Assembly: GCF_014196195.1 (NCBI RefSeq)
Contig: NZ_JACIDF010000015.1
Location: 1 to 53,231 of the forward strand
Reading direction: 5' to 3'
Length of the DNA: 53,231 bases
Origin: Anoxybacteroides rupiense
Lineage (GTDB): Bacteria; Bacillota; Bacilli; Bacillales; Anoxybacillaceae
Shown here: in pieces, positions 10,689 to 20,120 of the stretch
How the letters are laid out: every line of letters starts with the position of its first letter
How positions within the stretch are numbered: the first letter of the stretch is position 1
Notes under the pieces: generated by a model
Databases searched by the model: none
What the model was told of the DNA's origin: nothing
What the model saw: the letters and a program-made list of their open reading frames with translations, nothing else
Program-made: the position numbers and the translations under genes

Positions 10689-12579
10689 ATTCTTCTTCTT
10701 TCTTTGTATGAATATTTACTTTTACGTCTTCTTGTTGCTCTCCATTTCCCGTACGATTCGGAAGCGTTCCATGCTCAAAAAGATGTTTAATTTGCTCTGC
10801 ATCTAACGTTTCCACTTGGAGTAATGTTTGGGCAATAAGCTCTAGTTTATCCCGTTGCTCTGTTAGGATATTTTTGGCTTTATCATAGCATTCCTTAATA
10901 ATTCGCTGGATTTCTAAGTCAATTTCATATGCGATTTGATCGCTATAGTTTTGCTCACTATGCAAATCGCGGCCTAAAAACACTTGGCTATGAGACTGGC
11001 CGAACTGCATTGGGCCAAGCTTATCGCTCATTCCGAACTCTGTTACCATCCGACGAGCAATGTTTGTCGCACGCTGAAAATCGTTATGGGCTCCTGTGCT
11101 CACTTCATCAAAGACGATTTCTTCAGCGACACGGCCGCCCAGCAAGCCAGTAATTTTATCTAACAACTCTGGCTTGGTCATAAAGTAACGATCTTCTTTT
11201 GGCAACATTACCGCATAGCCACCTGCTTGCCCGCGTGGCACAATGGTTACTTTATGAACCATTTCCGCATCAGCTAATACCATGCCGATAACCGTATGTC
11301 CCGCTTCATGGTAAGCAACAATGCGACGCTCTTTCTCAGAAATCACGCGGCTCTTTTTCGCCGGCCCGGCGATGACGCGATCGGTAGCTTCGTCAATATC
11401 GCTCATATCAATTTTCTTTTTGTTTTGCCGCGCAGCTACGAGAGCTGCTTCATTGAGCAAATTCTCTAAATCAGCGCCAGAAAATCCTGGAGTGCGCATA
11501 GCAATGGCTTTTAAATCAACAGATTCATCCAATGGTTTGTTGCGGGCATGGACTCGCAACACCGCTTCACGCCCTTTCACATCCGGGCGATCTACCGTGA
11601 TTTGACGGTCAAAGCGGCCCGGGCGCAGCAATGCTGGATCAAGAATGTCTGGACGGTTCGTTGCCGCAATAATAATAATGCCTTCATTGCCGCTAAATCC
11701 ATCCATTTCCACAAGCAATTGGTTCAGCGTTTGCTCGCGTTCATCATGTCCACCGCCAAGCCCCGCACCACGCTGACGACCGACCGCATCGATTTCATCA
11801 ATAAAAATAATACAAGGCGCATTCTTTTTCGCAGTTTCAAACAAATCACGCACGCGTGATGCACCGACACCTACAAACATTTCTACAAAGTCCGAACCGC
11901 TGATGGAGAAAAACGGAACTCCTGCTTCTCCAGCTACCGCACGAGCTAACAACGTCTTCCCTGTACCAGGAGGTCCAACAAGCAGCACTCCCTTTGGAAT
12001 GCGAGCACCCAACTCGGCAAATTTTCTCGGGTCTTTTAAAAATTCCACAATCTCTACAAGTTCCTGCTTCTCTTCATCTGCGCCAGCCACATCGCGGAAG
12101 CGCACTTTTTTCTTTTCTTCGTTATAAAGTCTTGCGCGGCTTTTTCCGAAATTCATTACTCGGCTGCCGCCGCCTTGCGCTTGATTCAGCAAGAAGAAAA
12201 ATAAAATGAAAATGATAACAAACGGAATAATCGACGTAAAGAACGTCACCCAACCGCTTGTTTCATCCGCCGGCATCACTTCTACTCTCGTCCGTTTAGC
12301 CGCCGCGTCAATACGGTTTAAAACAGGATCACTGTTCATTACATACGTAGAAAAATACTGGCCTTCACGATAGTCTTTTAGCTGACCTCTAATCTCGTAT
12401 ACGCCACGTTCCGGCTTCATGGAAAACGTTTTGACATCACCGTTTTCTAGATGGGTAATAAAAGCATCGTATGTCATCGGTTCAGTCCGCTGGTTGCTCC
12501 CATTAAAGAAGCTGACAACGCCAATGACCACGAGAAAAATTAGTAAATAAAATATCGTATTACGGAAGATCCGATTCAT
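10687..12579 (-). CDS. ftsH: ATP-dependent zinc metalloprotease FtsH
   Basis: FtsH is a membrane-anchored AAA+ protease that degrades misfolded membrane proteins and regulators. In B. subtilis it is needed for sporulation. The 630-residue protein has two N-terminal membrane segments (about residues 8-25 and 110-131) flanking a small extracytoplasmic domain. The AAA module follows, with Walker A GPPGTGKT (202-209), Walker B DEID (261-264) and the second-region arginines. The metalloprotease domain carries HEAGH (His424, Glu425, His428). The C-terminal tail is charged, as in Bacillus. It has its own promoter and terminator. Confidence 0.98.
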   Translation of the reverse strand: MNRIFRNTIFYLLIFLVVIGVVSFFNGSNQRTEPMTYDAFITHLENGDVKTFSMKPERGVYEIRGQLKDYREGQYFSTYVMNSDPVLNRIDAAAKRTRVEVMPADETSGWVTFFTSIIPFVIIFILFFFLLNQAQGGGSRVMNFGKSRARLYNEEKKKVRFRDVAGADEEKQELVEIVEFLKDPRKFAELGARIPKGVLLVGPPGTGKTLLARAVAGEAGVPFFSISGSDFVEMFVGVGASRVRDLFETAKKNAPCIIFIDEIDAVGRQRGAGLGGGHDEREQTLNQLLVEMDGFSGNEGIIIIAATNRPDILDPALLRPGRFDRQITVDRPDVKGREAVLRVHARNKPLDESVDLKAIAMRTPGFSGADLENLLNEAALVAARQNKKKIDMSDIDEATDRVIAGPAKKSRVISEKERRIVAYHEAGHTVIGMVLADAEMVHKVTIVPRGQAGGYAVMLPKEDRYFMTKPELLDKITGLLGGRVAEEIVFDEVSTGAHNDFQRATNIARRMVTEFGMSDKLGPMQFGQSHSQVFLGRDLHSEQNYSDQIAYEIDLEIQRIIKECYDKAKNILTEQRDKLELIAQTLLQVETLDAEQIKHLFEHGTLPNRTGNGEQQEDVKVNIHTKKEEE

Positions 12580-12615
12580 TTCTTGCCTCCTCCCATATGA
12601 AACACGCTATATTCA

Positions 12616-12645
12616 ATAGTACCATAGAAAATCATTCCAACACAA
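12616..12645 (-). promoter_or_regulatory. Probable ftsH promoter
   Basis: Minus-strand -35-like TTGTGT (12640-12645), 18-bp spacer, -10 TACTAT (12616-12621), about 40 bases ahead of the ftsH start codon. Confidence 0.45.
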
Positions 12646-12670
12646 CCAATTCACCGTATGGACTGCCGCT

Positions 12671-13216
12671 TTATTTGCTGTATACTTCAGGCTTTAACAC
12701 ACCGATATAAGGAAGGTTGCGATATTTTTCACAATAGTCTAGCCCATACCCCACCACAAACTCATCCGGAACGACAAAGCCAACATAATCTGCTTCAATA
12801 TCTGCTTTTCGTCCAGCTGGTTTATCTAAAAGCGTCACAATCTTGATCGATTTTGCTTTGCGGTAGCGGAACAGCTCTACCAAGTAACTCAGGGTCAGAC
12901 CGCTGTCAATAATGTCCTCGATAATTAAGATGTCACGTCCTTCAACAGACGTATTCAAATCTTTTAAGATTTTGACTTCTCCAGATGACACCGTCGCATT
13001 TCCATAGCTAGACACATCCATAAAATCCATTTCTAAGTATGTATCAATATGCTTTAGCAAATCCGACATGAAAGGCATTGCCCCCTTTAACACGCCCACA
13101 GCCAGCGGAAACCGTCCGTCATATTCCTCTGTAAGCAGTTTACCTAGCTCCTTTACCTTTTCCTGTATTTGTTCCTGTGTCACTAAAACTTTTTGAATAT
13201 CTTGATTCATCCCCAT
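12671..13216 (-). CDS. hpt: Hypoxanthine-guanine phosphoribosyltransferase
   Basis: This purine-salvage enzyme transfers PRPP's ribose phosphate to hypoxanthine or guanine. The 181-residue protein has [11 protein letters not shown], the PRPP-binding loop [17 protein letters not shown], the base-contact segment [10 protein letters not shown] and the C-terminal VGYGLDY. I start at 13216, ten bases after a perfect AGGAGG; the longer frame upstream overlaps tilS and has no support. It lies 22 bases downstream of tilS. The tilS-hpt-ftsH order is conserved in Bacillus. Confidence 0.97.
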   Translation of the reverse strand: MGMNQDIQKVLVTQEQIQEKVKELGKLLTEEYDGRFPLAVGVLKGAMPFMSDLLKHIDTYLEMDFMDVSSYGNATVSSGEVKILKDLNTSVEGRDILIIEDIIDSGLTLSYLVELFRYRKAKSIKIVTLLDKPAGRKADIEADYVGFVVPDEFVVGYGLDYCEKYRNLPYIGVLKPEVYSK

Positions 13217-13238
13217 TTTCTTTTTTCCTCCTAGATGT

Positions 13239-14630
13239 TCATTGCTCTTTATAGTGTAATACAAGATATCGCATTTTTGTAACATCAGTTGCTTCAAAAG
13301 CGGATTTTTTTAGCTTTGGAAGCCACAAAATTCTCCCTTGTCCATCTTCAAGTACAGGCCAGCTATCTCGTTCATGCAAAGGGATTTTTTTTTCAATAAA
13401 AATATCCTTGATTTTTTTTGTTCCCTTCATCCCTTTTAATGTCATGCGATCACCCTTGCGCCTTGTTCGCACACGCAGAGGAAGTTCAAGCGTTTCTGGA
13501 TCTAGAACCAGTATGGCATTTCCTTTTCGCTCCCTCGGATAGTGTTCCCAAAATTCGCTTATGATTGCACATCCATTTGGCAAATACAACGTTGTTGGTA
13601 TGGCTGCATCAAATTCGACCATATAAGCCCCTGTTTTCTTTTCTTGGAACGTGAAGGTACAGCTATCATAAGAACGAATGATTTTTAGACCATTTGGAAA
13701 ATCCAGCCTGCCTGAAGGATGGTTATTGTTTAAAATGGCTAACACATTTTTTATATGTAACGAGGACAAAGAGGAAGGCTTTCCATCATAAAGACAGTTC
13801 AATATTAGTTGAATCCCTCTTCTTTGTAAAGGCTTAGGCATCGCTTGAAACGGCTGAATCCGCAAAGTAATTTCGTCAGATTGCTTTTCCATTACCTTAT
13901 TCATCGCTTGCTCCGTTAATTCCTCTAAAAAGGCTTCATCCTCCATCATCGTTTCACTATAATATTGAAACCGTTCATGGACACGCGGATTTTCTTTTTT
14001 CAAAAAAGGAAGGAGCACGTGGCGAAATCGGTTTCTTGTATAGCTATCTTTCGTATTGCTTTCATCGTAGCGAGGCTGAAGGCCATGATCATAACAGTAT
14101 GCTTCAATATCATCCCGACTGATGCATAAAAATGGACGGATGATATAACCATCGTGAAATGGCCGCTTAACCGGAATCCCGGCATATCCCTTCTGGCTAC
14201 TTCCACGAACAAGCCTCATTAAAATTGTTTCAATTTGGTCGTCACCATGATGCGCCAACGCTACATAAGAAGCAGAATGCTTCTCCATGATTTCCTGAAA
14301 AAAACGGTAACGGCATATGCGAGCTGCCTCCTGTACACCTATCTTGGTCTGACGTTGGAAAGAAGGAACGTCAATTTGTGTTGCCTCACATATAATACCG
14401 AACTGAGCGCAAAAATGTTTCACAAAATTCATATCTTCTTCTGATTGTAGACCGCGAAACATATGATCTACATGAGCAGCAACAAGCTTGATTTTCCATT
14501 CATGTCGAATAGTATAAAAAAAATGTAGCAAAGCAAGAGAATCAGGTCCACCTGATACACCAACTACAACAGTCGAATTCGGCTCAAGCAGCTGATGCGT
14601 CTGAATAAAGGAACGGACGGTCGAAAGCAT
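13239..14630 (-). CDS. tilS: tRNA(Ile)-lysidine synthetase
   Basis: TilS converts C34 of the CAU-anticodon tRNA-Ile to lysidine, so that the tRNA reads AUA instead of AUG; the activity is essential. The protein (463 residues from the ATG at 14630) has the N-type ATP pyrophosphatase P-loop [13 protein letters not shown], the AHVDHMFRG and [11 protein letters not shown] segments, and C-terminal TilS substrate-recognition domains ([28 protein letters not shown]). A promoter is visible just upstream. The start is fairly secure; another ATG eight codons upstream is possible. Confidence 0.95.
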   Translation of the reverse strand: MLSTVRSFIQTHQLLEPNSTVVVGVSGGPDSLALLHFFYTIRHEWKIKLVAAHVDHMFRGLQSEEDMNFVKHFCAQFGIICEATQIDVPSFQRQTKIGVQEAARICRYRFFQEIMEKHSASYVALAHHGDDQIETILMRLVRGSSQKGYAGIPVKRPFHDGYIIRPFLCISRDDIEAYCYDHGLQPRYDESNTKDSYTRNRFRHVLLPFLKKENPRVHERFQYYSETMMEDEAFLEELTEQAMNKVMEKQSDEITLRIQPFQAMPKPLQRRGIQLILNCLYDGKPSSLSSLHIKNVLAILNNNHPSGRLDFPNGLKIIRSYDSCTFTFQEKKTGAYMVEFDAAIPTTLYLPNGCAIISEFWEHYPRERKGNAILVLDPETLELPLRVRTRRKGDRMTLKGMKGTKKIKDIFIEKKIPLHERDSWPVLEDGQGRILWLPKLKKSAFEATDVTKMRYLVLHYKEQ

Positions 14631-14669
14631 ATAGCAAAAACCCTCTTCTATCAATTTTCTTCATTATTT

Positions 14670-14698
14670 ATCGTATCATTAATGAAATATTTTCTCAA
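14670..14698 (-). promoter_or_regulatory. Promoter of tilS-hpt (sigma-A)
   Basis: Minus-strand -35 TTGAGA (14693-14698), 17-bp spacer, -10 TACGAT (14670-14675), about 40 bases ahead of the tilS start. Confidence 0.6.
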
Positions 14699-14716
14699 AA
14701 AAGAAGGTTTGTCAAT

Positions 14717-15697
14717 TTAAAGAACTTGTCCATATAAGTATAGTACGTATACGAATAATAAAATGGCAGCAATAAATGCCGTTTCAATCACTCCTCCTCG
14801 CCGCTTTTTTGCTTTCCGCCGTTTTTTCCTGCTTCTTGATGAAGGAATTGTTTGGGGAGGAACATGCTTTTCTTTTGGCGGGAGATCAGAATGATGAATA
14901 GCTGCTACCAGATCTCGTTTCATTTCAATCGCTTGCTTATAGGTTCCATCAATCGCTTTCATAAGGGCTTTGCGATATTTTCGCAATGTCGCATCCGCTT
15001 CAATCATAGATAGTAACTGCTGACGCGCATTTTCCTTTTTGGTAAATTGTGTAGGATAGCAAACATGAATCATCATCATTGCGACTGCGAATAGATCATA
15101 AGCAGGGTCTGCTTTTCGTGAACCAAGTCCCCAATATCCCCGATCATAAAATTCAGTAAATTCTTTAATTGCTCTTCCTTGCAAAGTCGTACCGCCAACA
15201 TCAAGTAGCCGAATAGTTGGTGGCATTCCTGCCACTAGCAAATTCTCTGGTTTTAAATCTCCAAATACCCAGCCTTCTTTATGCAGCTTATCTAATGCAG
15301 ATAGCAATTGCAAAATTAAAATGATCATCCATTCTTTTCCTCTTTTTTTAATAAAGGAAAAGAACTCCTCTCCTTTAATATATTCCATTACATAAAAAGG
15401 AGTCAGGCGATTGGTAGAGGGATCAAGCCAGTCATCCACGTCTAGCAAAGAAGGCCCAAGGGCGGCTCCTTGGACCTTGGAAAAACGTTTTAATACATTT
15501 ACTTCAGATAAAATGGTGGTGTTATTATCACTTAATTTAATCGCCACAAGCCCCTTTTGGCTTTCCGCCAAATAAACAACCCCATTTGCTCCGTTGCCGA
15601 GCAGCTTAATCATTTTGTATGCTTTGCGATGCCATTTTCCCGTAATAATCGTTCCAGTCGGCAGCTTACATAGATGATTCTTCAAAGTATGATTCAT
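14717..15697 (-). CDS. yabT: YabT-like serine/threonine protein kinase with C-terminal membrane anchor
   Basis: This is a Hanks-type kinase of the YabT family. The B. subtilis member is a DNA-stimulated, membrane-anchored kinase acting early in sporulation. The 326 residues show a glycine loop GNGANGVVY (34-42), VAIK (Lys54), Glu65, the catalytic loop as GDLKPEN (Asp147, Asn152) in place of HRDLKPEN, and the metal-binding segment as DVG (Asp166) instead of DFG. A lysine/arginine-rich stretch (SRSRKKRRKAKKRR, before residue 305) could bind DNA. A final hydrophobic helix (about 305-325) is the membrane anchor. The start overlaps yabS by 32 bases. A GTG one codon upstream is an alternative. Confidence 0.88.
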   Translation of the reverse strand: MNHTLKNHLCKLPTGTIITGKWHRKAYKMIKLLGNGANGVVYLAESQKGLVAIKLSDNNTTILSEVNVLKRFSKVQGAALGPSLLDVDDWLDPSTNRLTPFYVMEYIKGEEFFSFIKKRGKEWMIILILQLLSALDKLHKEGWVFGDLKPENLLVAGMPPTIRLLDVGGTTLQGRAIKEFTEFYDRGYWGLGSRKADPAYDLFAVAMMMIHVCYPTQFTKKENARQQLLSMIEADATLRKYRKALMKAIDGTYKQAIEMKRDLVAAIHHSDLPPKEKHVPPQTIPSSRSRKKRRKAKKRRGGVIETAFIAAILLFVYVLYLYGQVL

Positions 15698-16406
15698 CAC
15701 CAGAGATCAAACTCCTTAAGGAACGTTTTTTATTGAAGTAGTAGGAAACCGCTTCACGTAATGCAGGACCTGTCGGTGTAAGTCCTCCAGACGTTAATTT
15801 CGGAAATACGGACGATAGTGCCTCCAGATTAGGTGTCCAGTCCATCACTTTTTCTACATTTCCTTGTTTCCCAGGAAATACGAAAACAGAGAATTGGTTA
15901 TCTCCGGTACGGGCATTTAAGCTCAACGATAAATCAAATAATGCTTCTTTGACTGTTGGCAGCTTGGTTTTCATGCTTCCGCTTGTGTCTATTAATATTA
16001 AAACTTCCAATTCAATCGTTTCGCCGAGTTCATCGACAACTTCCATGACTTCTCCGCGCTTTTCTGGAGGCAGATCCTCTAACGATGTATCGGAACCTAA
16101 AATCTGCTTTAGCTCTTTATTAACCACTCCTTGCAATGTTTGTGTCATCGCTTTTCGTGTGACCATTTGCACGGTTTGTGATAGCTGTTTAGCATAAACA
16201 ACCTGACTAACTCCACCTCCCGCCATTGCAATTCCTTCTATTTCACGCAAGCCGTTTTCATCAATCGTATCTTGATCAAGCACACCAATGACATTGACTG
16301 TAATTCCCTGCTCCTTAGCTAGAGAAGCCATTGCGATCGGATCTTCTCCGTGGTTGGAGCAACCATCCGTAATTAATAAAATTTGCCGTAATGTTCCTTT
16401 TCGCAC
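15666..16406 (-). CDS. yabS: YabS-like von Willebrand factor A domain protein
   Basis: This 246-residue protein has a metal-ion-dependent adhesion site. DTSGS (140-144) is followed by a conserved threonine in GGLTPTGPAL (about 210-212). The segment normally found later in a vWA domain, LLITDGCSNHGEDP with Asp14, is instead at the N-terminus. The function is unknown; its place between spoIIE and yabT suggests a sporulation link. The GTG start has GGAGGGG nine bases upstream. The 3' end overlaps yabT, so the two are probably translated together. No signal peptide or membrane segment is visible. Confidence 0.85.
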   Translation of the reverse strand: MRKGTLRQILLITDGCSNHGEDPIAMASLAKEQGITVNVIGVLDQDTIDENGLREIEGIAMAGGGVSQVVYAKQLSQTVQMVTRKAMTQTLQGVVNKELKQILGSDTSLEDLPPEKRGEVMEVVDELGETIELEVLILIDTSGSMKTKLPTVKEALFDLSLSLNARTGDNQFSVFVFPGKQGNVEKVMDWTPNLEALSSVFPKLTSGGLTPTGPALREAVSYYFNKKRSLRSLISGDESYFEESSM

Positions 16407-16467
16407 CTTTCATTCCCCTCCTCAAATGATGTATTACCATCATCGACGGAATGAAAGAATTTTATAC

Positions 16468-18945
16468 TTATTGAGCTTTTTTCGCATACATATAAGCCGG
16501 AATCGTTGCCCATTTTGGCGTATTATGCTTAATCTTAGCTACGATTACGGTCATATCATCCTCGATTTTTCCAGAACGAGTTCGAATCACCTCTTCCATG
16601 ATTAAATCCGCTACTTCTTGTGGATCATTGGTTTGCAATTCGGTAATTTTTCGTTTCATCCATAGCTCATGATTCTCGACATGGGAAGGCCCTTCAAATA
16701 CTCCATCGCTCATCATAATTAATAGATCGCCCGCTTTTAATTGCTCGCTAACCATTTCAAATTCGAATTCTTTAATAATTCCTATTGGTAAATTGCTTGA
16801 TTCAATTTTTATCACTTTATTTCCTCTTTTAACAAAACTAGGAATAGAGCCGATTTTCAAAAATTTCGTGGCCGCATTTTGCAGATCAATAATCGCTAAA
16901 TCAAGTGTTGAAAAAATTTCATCCGTCGTTCTCAGTGAAAGAATCGAATTAATCGACTTAATGGCTACTGTTTCATCAATACCTGTTTGTAAAATTTTTT
17001 GCAATAACCGAAGCGTTTCATTGCTTTCATTATGCGCTCTTTCTCCATTCCCCATCCCATCGCTGATTGCAATCGCATATTTTCCTGCGCCAAGCTCAAT
17101 CATGGAATAACTATCACCAGAAACAAATCCCCCTCCTTTTGCTGCAAACGCTACCCCTGTTTCGACAACAAAAGCTTTCGTTGATCCGAATGCAACACGG
17201 CAATATCCATTTGGATAGGCGGCACACTCCTCTCTTTTGACAACAATGGTTTCATCTAAAATATCAGAAAGCATCGGCGCGATTAATTTTTCACATTCCC
17301 CTCGCCCCTCGCAATATGGAATGCTCATCTCAATATCAATATTTCCTTTTTCCAAACTATAAATATCAACATGCCCCACCTCGATGCCAAACTCCTGCAA
17401 CGCGTGGAAAATTTGTTCCTCCTGTAAATAATGATTTTCGCGCTCCCGTTGAATCTCTTTAGCGAAATCTTCCATAACTTGCGAAACTCCCATAAGTTGT
17501 TCAGCCACAAGCTTGCGGCTCTCTTGAATTTGCTTTCGCAGTTTTTGATTAGCTTGATAAATCGCAACATCCTTTTCCATCACTTCAACCATTTTTTTGG
17601 CCTTCATGCAGTAGCGATCCCATTCACGCAAAAGTTTATGGTTTTGCATGAGATTTCCTGTCTCAGCCTCTGTCATAATCTGTTTCATATAATCATATGT
17701 TGTATCAAACTGCTGAGACCAGCATTGTTCTTTCCTAAAGCATGTTTGGCATGTTTTCTCAGCAATATTGCTAAGGAAATAGTCAACCTCTCTTTCGCTA
17801 TATTCATGATCTGAAAGAAGCCGATCGCTAGAAAAGCTGTTAGCCAATGCCTGAAACACACGGGAAAATTGCGAAACTCTCTGAGCAGTCACATCGCGCA
17901 CTTTCCGTACATATTGCTGTTGTTCATTCATATACTCGACAGTGCCAGGTACATACTTGGCTACCTTTTCTATTAACGAGCTAGGAGTAAGCAGAAACAA
18001 CAATGTCGCAACGCAAGATTCCAATATGGTTGGAACGACATCCATTTTTCCGTTTCCATACAATCCGATCAATAAAGTAGCAACAAGCATTCCAAAAGCC
18101 GCACCAATTTTCTTGCCTTCTTTCAATAAGCCGCCTAAAAGCCCAGCAAATGCAAGCAATCCCATTTCATATAAATTGTCCACATTCGCTAAGCTTAAAA
18201 TCAGTCCTGTTACTACTCCTACTGTCGAACCAACTGTTGTACCTGCCACAAAAGCAAATAGTAATACGAGATAACGGGATAAAATATACTCAGCAGATAA
18301 ATCAGATAGCTGCCAGCCAATCGTACCTGTTAGCATCGAAGCAAGTAAAATAACGAGAGAAATAATTTCCTCAGACCTTAATGATTGCTTATATTTTTGC
18401 ATTGTTAACAGAGGAATGCTTTGCAGAAAAATCAGAGTAAGGACAAACCCAAGACCAGCTTCAATCAAAGCCATGATATTTTCGTACATTGTCGGTGTAC
18501 CCGATAAAAGGTAAATAACCGCCAATTTTGTAGAAAAAGAGAGACAAAATACAACAACAGGGAGCGTTTTCAGTGATTCATCAAAAAATTTCTTAATGAA
18601 TGGATAGAGCAGCAAAAAGCTAACCATCCCTCCCAAAACAAACAGCGCCGTTTCAAACGATACCGTTAGTGATCCTGCTACTAAAGCAATAAATGCTAAC
18701 CCTGCTTTTTCACGGCGCATCATATAAACAGACACAAAAAATGGCAAAGCAAATGGAATCAGCTTTGATAAAATGAGCGCGCGCCCAAGCAAAAAACCAA
18801 TGACTAATAATAGAAATCCTTTATGAATAAACAAATGCCCTAACCTTAATTTCAAATGCTTCGTCCAACGTGAGAAAATAGCTGGTGTGTTGTTAAGCGG
18901 CACCTCTGAAATTTGGTTGATTAAACGACTTTCAATTCTTTCCAC
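16468..18945 (-). CDS. spoIIE: Stage II sporulation protein E (PP2C-type phosphatase)
   Basis: SpoIIE localises to the polar septum through FtsZ and dephosphorylates SpoIIAA-P, releasing sigma-F in the forespore. The 825-residue protein has about ten N-terminal transmembrane helices (residues about 40-330), a central cytoplasmic FtsZ-interacting region with a cysteine cluster (CQTCFRKEQCW) and predicted coiled coil, and a C-terminal PP2C domain with AISDGMGNGERA, LDLAIIDL and LLIMMSDGVFEGP carrying the metal-binding aspartates. Length is close to the B. subtilis protein. It uses a GTG start preceded by AAAGGAGTGG. The promoter upstream is of the Spo0A-activated type. Confidence 0.98.
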   Translation of the reverse strand: MERIESRLINQISEVPLNNTPAIFSRWTKHLKLRLGHLFIHKGFLLLVIGFLLGRALILSKLIPFALPFFVSVYMMRREKAGLAFIALVAGSLTVSFETALFVLGGMVSFLLLYPFIKKFFDESLKTLPVVVFCLSFSTKLAVIYLLSGTPTMYENIMALIEAGLGFVLTLIFLQSIPLLTMQKYKQSLRSEEIISLVILLASMLTGTIGWQLSDLSAEYILSRYLVLLFAFVAGTTVGSTVGVVTGLILSLANVDNLYEMGLLAFAGLLGGLLKEGKKIGAAFGMLVATLLIGLYGNGKMDVVPTILESCVATLLFLLTPSSLIEKVAKYVPGTVEYMNEQQQYVRKVRDVTAQRVSQFSRVFQALANSFSSDRLLSDHEYSEREVDYFLSNIAEKTCQTCFRKEQCWSQQFDTTYDYMKQIMTEAETGNLMQNHKLLREWDRYCMKAKKMVEVMEKDVAIYQANQKLRKQIQESRKLVAEQLMGVSQVMEDFAKEIQRERENHYLQEEQIFHALQEFGIEVGHVDIYSLEKGNIDIEMSIPYCEGRGECEKLIAPMLSDILDETIVVKREECAAYPNGYCRVAFGSTKAFVVETGVAFAAKGGGFVSGDSYSMIELGAGKYAIAISDGMGNGERAHNESNETLRLLQKILQTGIDETVAIKSINSILSLRTTDEIFSTLDLAIIDLQNAATKFLKIGSIPSFVKRGNKVIKIESSNLPIGIIKEFEFEMVSEQLKAGDLLIMMSDGVFEGPSHVENHELWMKRKITELQTNDPQEVADLIMEEVIRTRSGKIEDDMTVIVAKIKHNTPKWATIPAYMYAKKAQ

Positions 18946-18980
18946 TTCCGAACCACTCCTTTGTTTTTTCTATTAGCCCT

Positions 18981-19013
18981 ATTATATCTCCTGAATTATC
19001 AAAAATTTGTCAA
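18981..19013 (-). promoter_or_regulatory. Spo0A-dependent spoIIE promoter with 21-bp spacer
   Basis: Minus strand: perfect -35 TTGACA (19008-19013) and perfect -10 TATAAT (18981-18986) separated by 21 bp rather than 17. The B. subtilis spoIIE and spoIIG promoters have the same over-long spacing and need Spo0A-P for activity. The -35 overlaps a TGTCAAA sequence (6 of 7 with the 0A box). Confidence 0.85.
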
Positions 19014-19038
19014 AAAAGGAACGCTGTATAAAAAACTG

Positions 19039-19045
19039 TTCGACG
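19039..19045 (-). promoter_or_regulatory. Putative Spo0A box upstream of spoIIE
   Basis: Minus-strand CGTCGAA matches the 0A box TGTCGAA at 6 of 7 positions. It lies about 26 bp upstream of the spoIIE -35, where activating Spo0A boxes are expected. Confidence 0.55.
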
Positions 19046-19105
19046 AATTTCATGCTCACTTGCCATAATGATACAGGCTCTGCCTTGTTTGAAAAAAATA
19101 AAAAA

Positions 19106-19133
19106 GGATGCTTCCTATTGCTAGGAAGCATCC
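19106..19133 (-). terminator. Intrinsic terminator of the tRNA-Met/tRNA-Glu unit
   Basis: A perfect 12-bp stem (GGATGCTTCCTA / TAGGAAGCATCC) with a 4-base loop is followed on the minus strand by TTTTTTATTTTTTT, eight bases after the tRNA-Glu gene. Confidence 0.92.
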
Positions 19134-19141
19134 TCCTGTAG

Positions 19142-19213
19142 TGACCCGTACGGGATTCGAACCCGTGTTACCGCCGTGAAAGGGCGGTGTCTTAACCACT
19201 TGACCAACGGGCC
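19142..19213 (-). tRNA. tRNA-Glu (anticodon UUC)
   Basis: The minus strand folds as a 72-nt cloverleaf beginning GGCCCGTTGGTCAAG, with anticodon loop CTTTCAC (TTC) and T-arm GGGTTCGAATCCC. The acceptor stem pairs GGCCCGT with ACGGGTC, with discriminator A. The CCA end is not encoded. It follows tRNA-Met, as in the B. subtilis trnSL pair. Confidence 0.96.
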
Positions 19214-19225
19214 TTATTTTTATGA

Positions 19226-19299
19226 TAGCGGCGGAGGGAATCGAACCCCCGACCTCACGGGTATGAACCGTACGCTCTAGCCAGCTGAGCTACGCCGCC
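19226..19299 (-). tRNA. tRNA-Met, elongator (anticodon CAU)
   Basis: A 74-nt cloverleaf starting GGCGGCGTAGCTCAG, with anticodon loop TTCATAC and T-arm GGGTTCGATTCCC. The acceptor pairs GGCGGCG with CGCCGCT. The anticodon stem lacks the three G-C pairs of initiator tRNA, so elongator is more likely. CCA is not encoded. Confidence 0.94.
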
Positions 19300-19316
19300 A
19301 TATAACGACAATTATA

Positions 19317-19345
19317 ATTTTAATTTTCTATTTTTCTTTTGTCAA
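19317..19345 (-). promoter_or_regulatory. Promoter of the tRNA pair (sigma-A)
   Basis: Minus-strand -35 TTGACA (19340-19345), 17-bp spacer, -10 TAAAAT (19317-19322), ending 18 bases before the tRNA-Met gene. Confidence 0.8.
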
Positions 19346-19528
19346 CATTTTTTTATCTATTTTTGAATGTAAAAAGGAATATGGCCACCGTTCTGCCTTG
19401 CCTGTACTTACATAACAAGCATCGCTGTCTATCGCATGACGATCCCTGTATTCTTTGACAAAACGAGCGACATTTACACACGTCAGCCACTTGAGTTTGT
19501 ATGACCATCATCAGATGCGACATAGAAA
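19346..19528. other. Spacer between tRNA promoter and yabR terminator
   Basis: No assigned gene. The minus strand contains an open frame of about 45 codons without a start codon, beginning after two in-frame TGA codons and containing VARFVKEYRDRHAIDSD, which looks protein-like. It runs into the tRNA promoter. It may be the remnant of an old gene or chance. Confidence 0.3.
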
Positions 19529-19551
19529 AAGCATCCATCAGCTGGATGCTT
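19529..19551 (-). terminator. Intrinsic terminator after yabR
   Basis: A 9-bp stem (AAGCATCCA / TGGATGCTT) with a 5-base loop, followed on the minus strand by TTTTTC. It lies about 55 bases after the yabR stop. Confidence 0.8.
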
Positions 19552-19606
19552 CTATACGTTCACCATTTACTTATCTGCCCGATTATTATGGTAATTCAGC
19601 AGCAAG

Positions 19607-20005
19607 TCAACCGCGTCTCGCGCCACGACCTCCTCGTTTTGATTCAGTATGACGTTTTAGAGAGGCTAAACGATCTTCGCTTTCTTTTAAAAAGCGGCTG
19701 ATTTTTTGTTCGAAACTCTCTTTTGTGGCACGATCATTCACTTTCGTACGCGGGCGCTGTGAAGACTGCGATTCTTTTGCCTTTTTAATCGACAAGCCGA
19801 TTTTTCCGTCTTTTTCAACATTAATGACTCTGACATCTACCACATCGCCGACTTTAAGATGGTCATTAATATCTTTTACATAATTATCGGCTACTTCGCT
19901 AATATGCACCAAGCCTGTTACGCCGTCTGGCAGCTCCACAAACGCTCCGAATTTTGTAATTCCCGTTACTTTGCCTTGTAACTTGCTGCCTACTTCAATT
20001 GACAT
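19607..20005 (-). CDS. yabR: S1-domain RNA-binding protein YabR
   Basis: The 132-residue protein carries one S1 domain at the N-terminus (GSKLQGKVTGITKFGAFVEL, LVHISEVADNYVKD, VGDVVDVRVINVEKDGKIGL, residues about 6-75). A basic, serine/arginine-rich tail ending GRGARRG follows. It probably binds RNA or ribosomes; the exact role is not known. It is related to the general stress protein 13 family (YugI). Its position downstream of divIC matches B. subtilis. The ATG follows AGGAGGAGC. A terminator follows the gene. Confidence 0.9.
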   Translation of the reverse strand: MSIEVGSKLQGKVTGITKFGAFVELPDGVTGLVHISEVADNYVKDINDHLKVGDVVDVRVINVEKDGKIGLSIKKAKESQSSQRPRTKVNDRATKESFEQKISRFLKESEDRLASLKRHTESKRGGRGARRG

Positions 20006-20120
20006 AAAAAAAGTGCTCCTCCTTAATCATTAAAAAAGTAAAAATTATTTTCTTTATTATAACGAATGCGAAAAACAGGTGTCAATAAGCTCAATGCCCA
20101 TGTCTTGAGGGATTCGCTGA

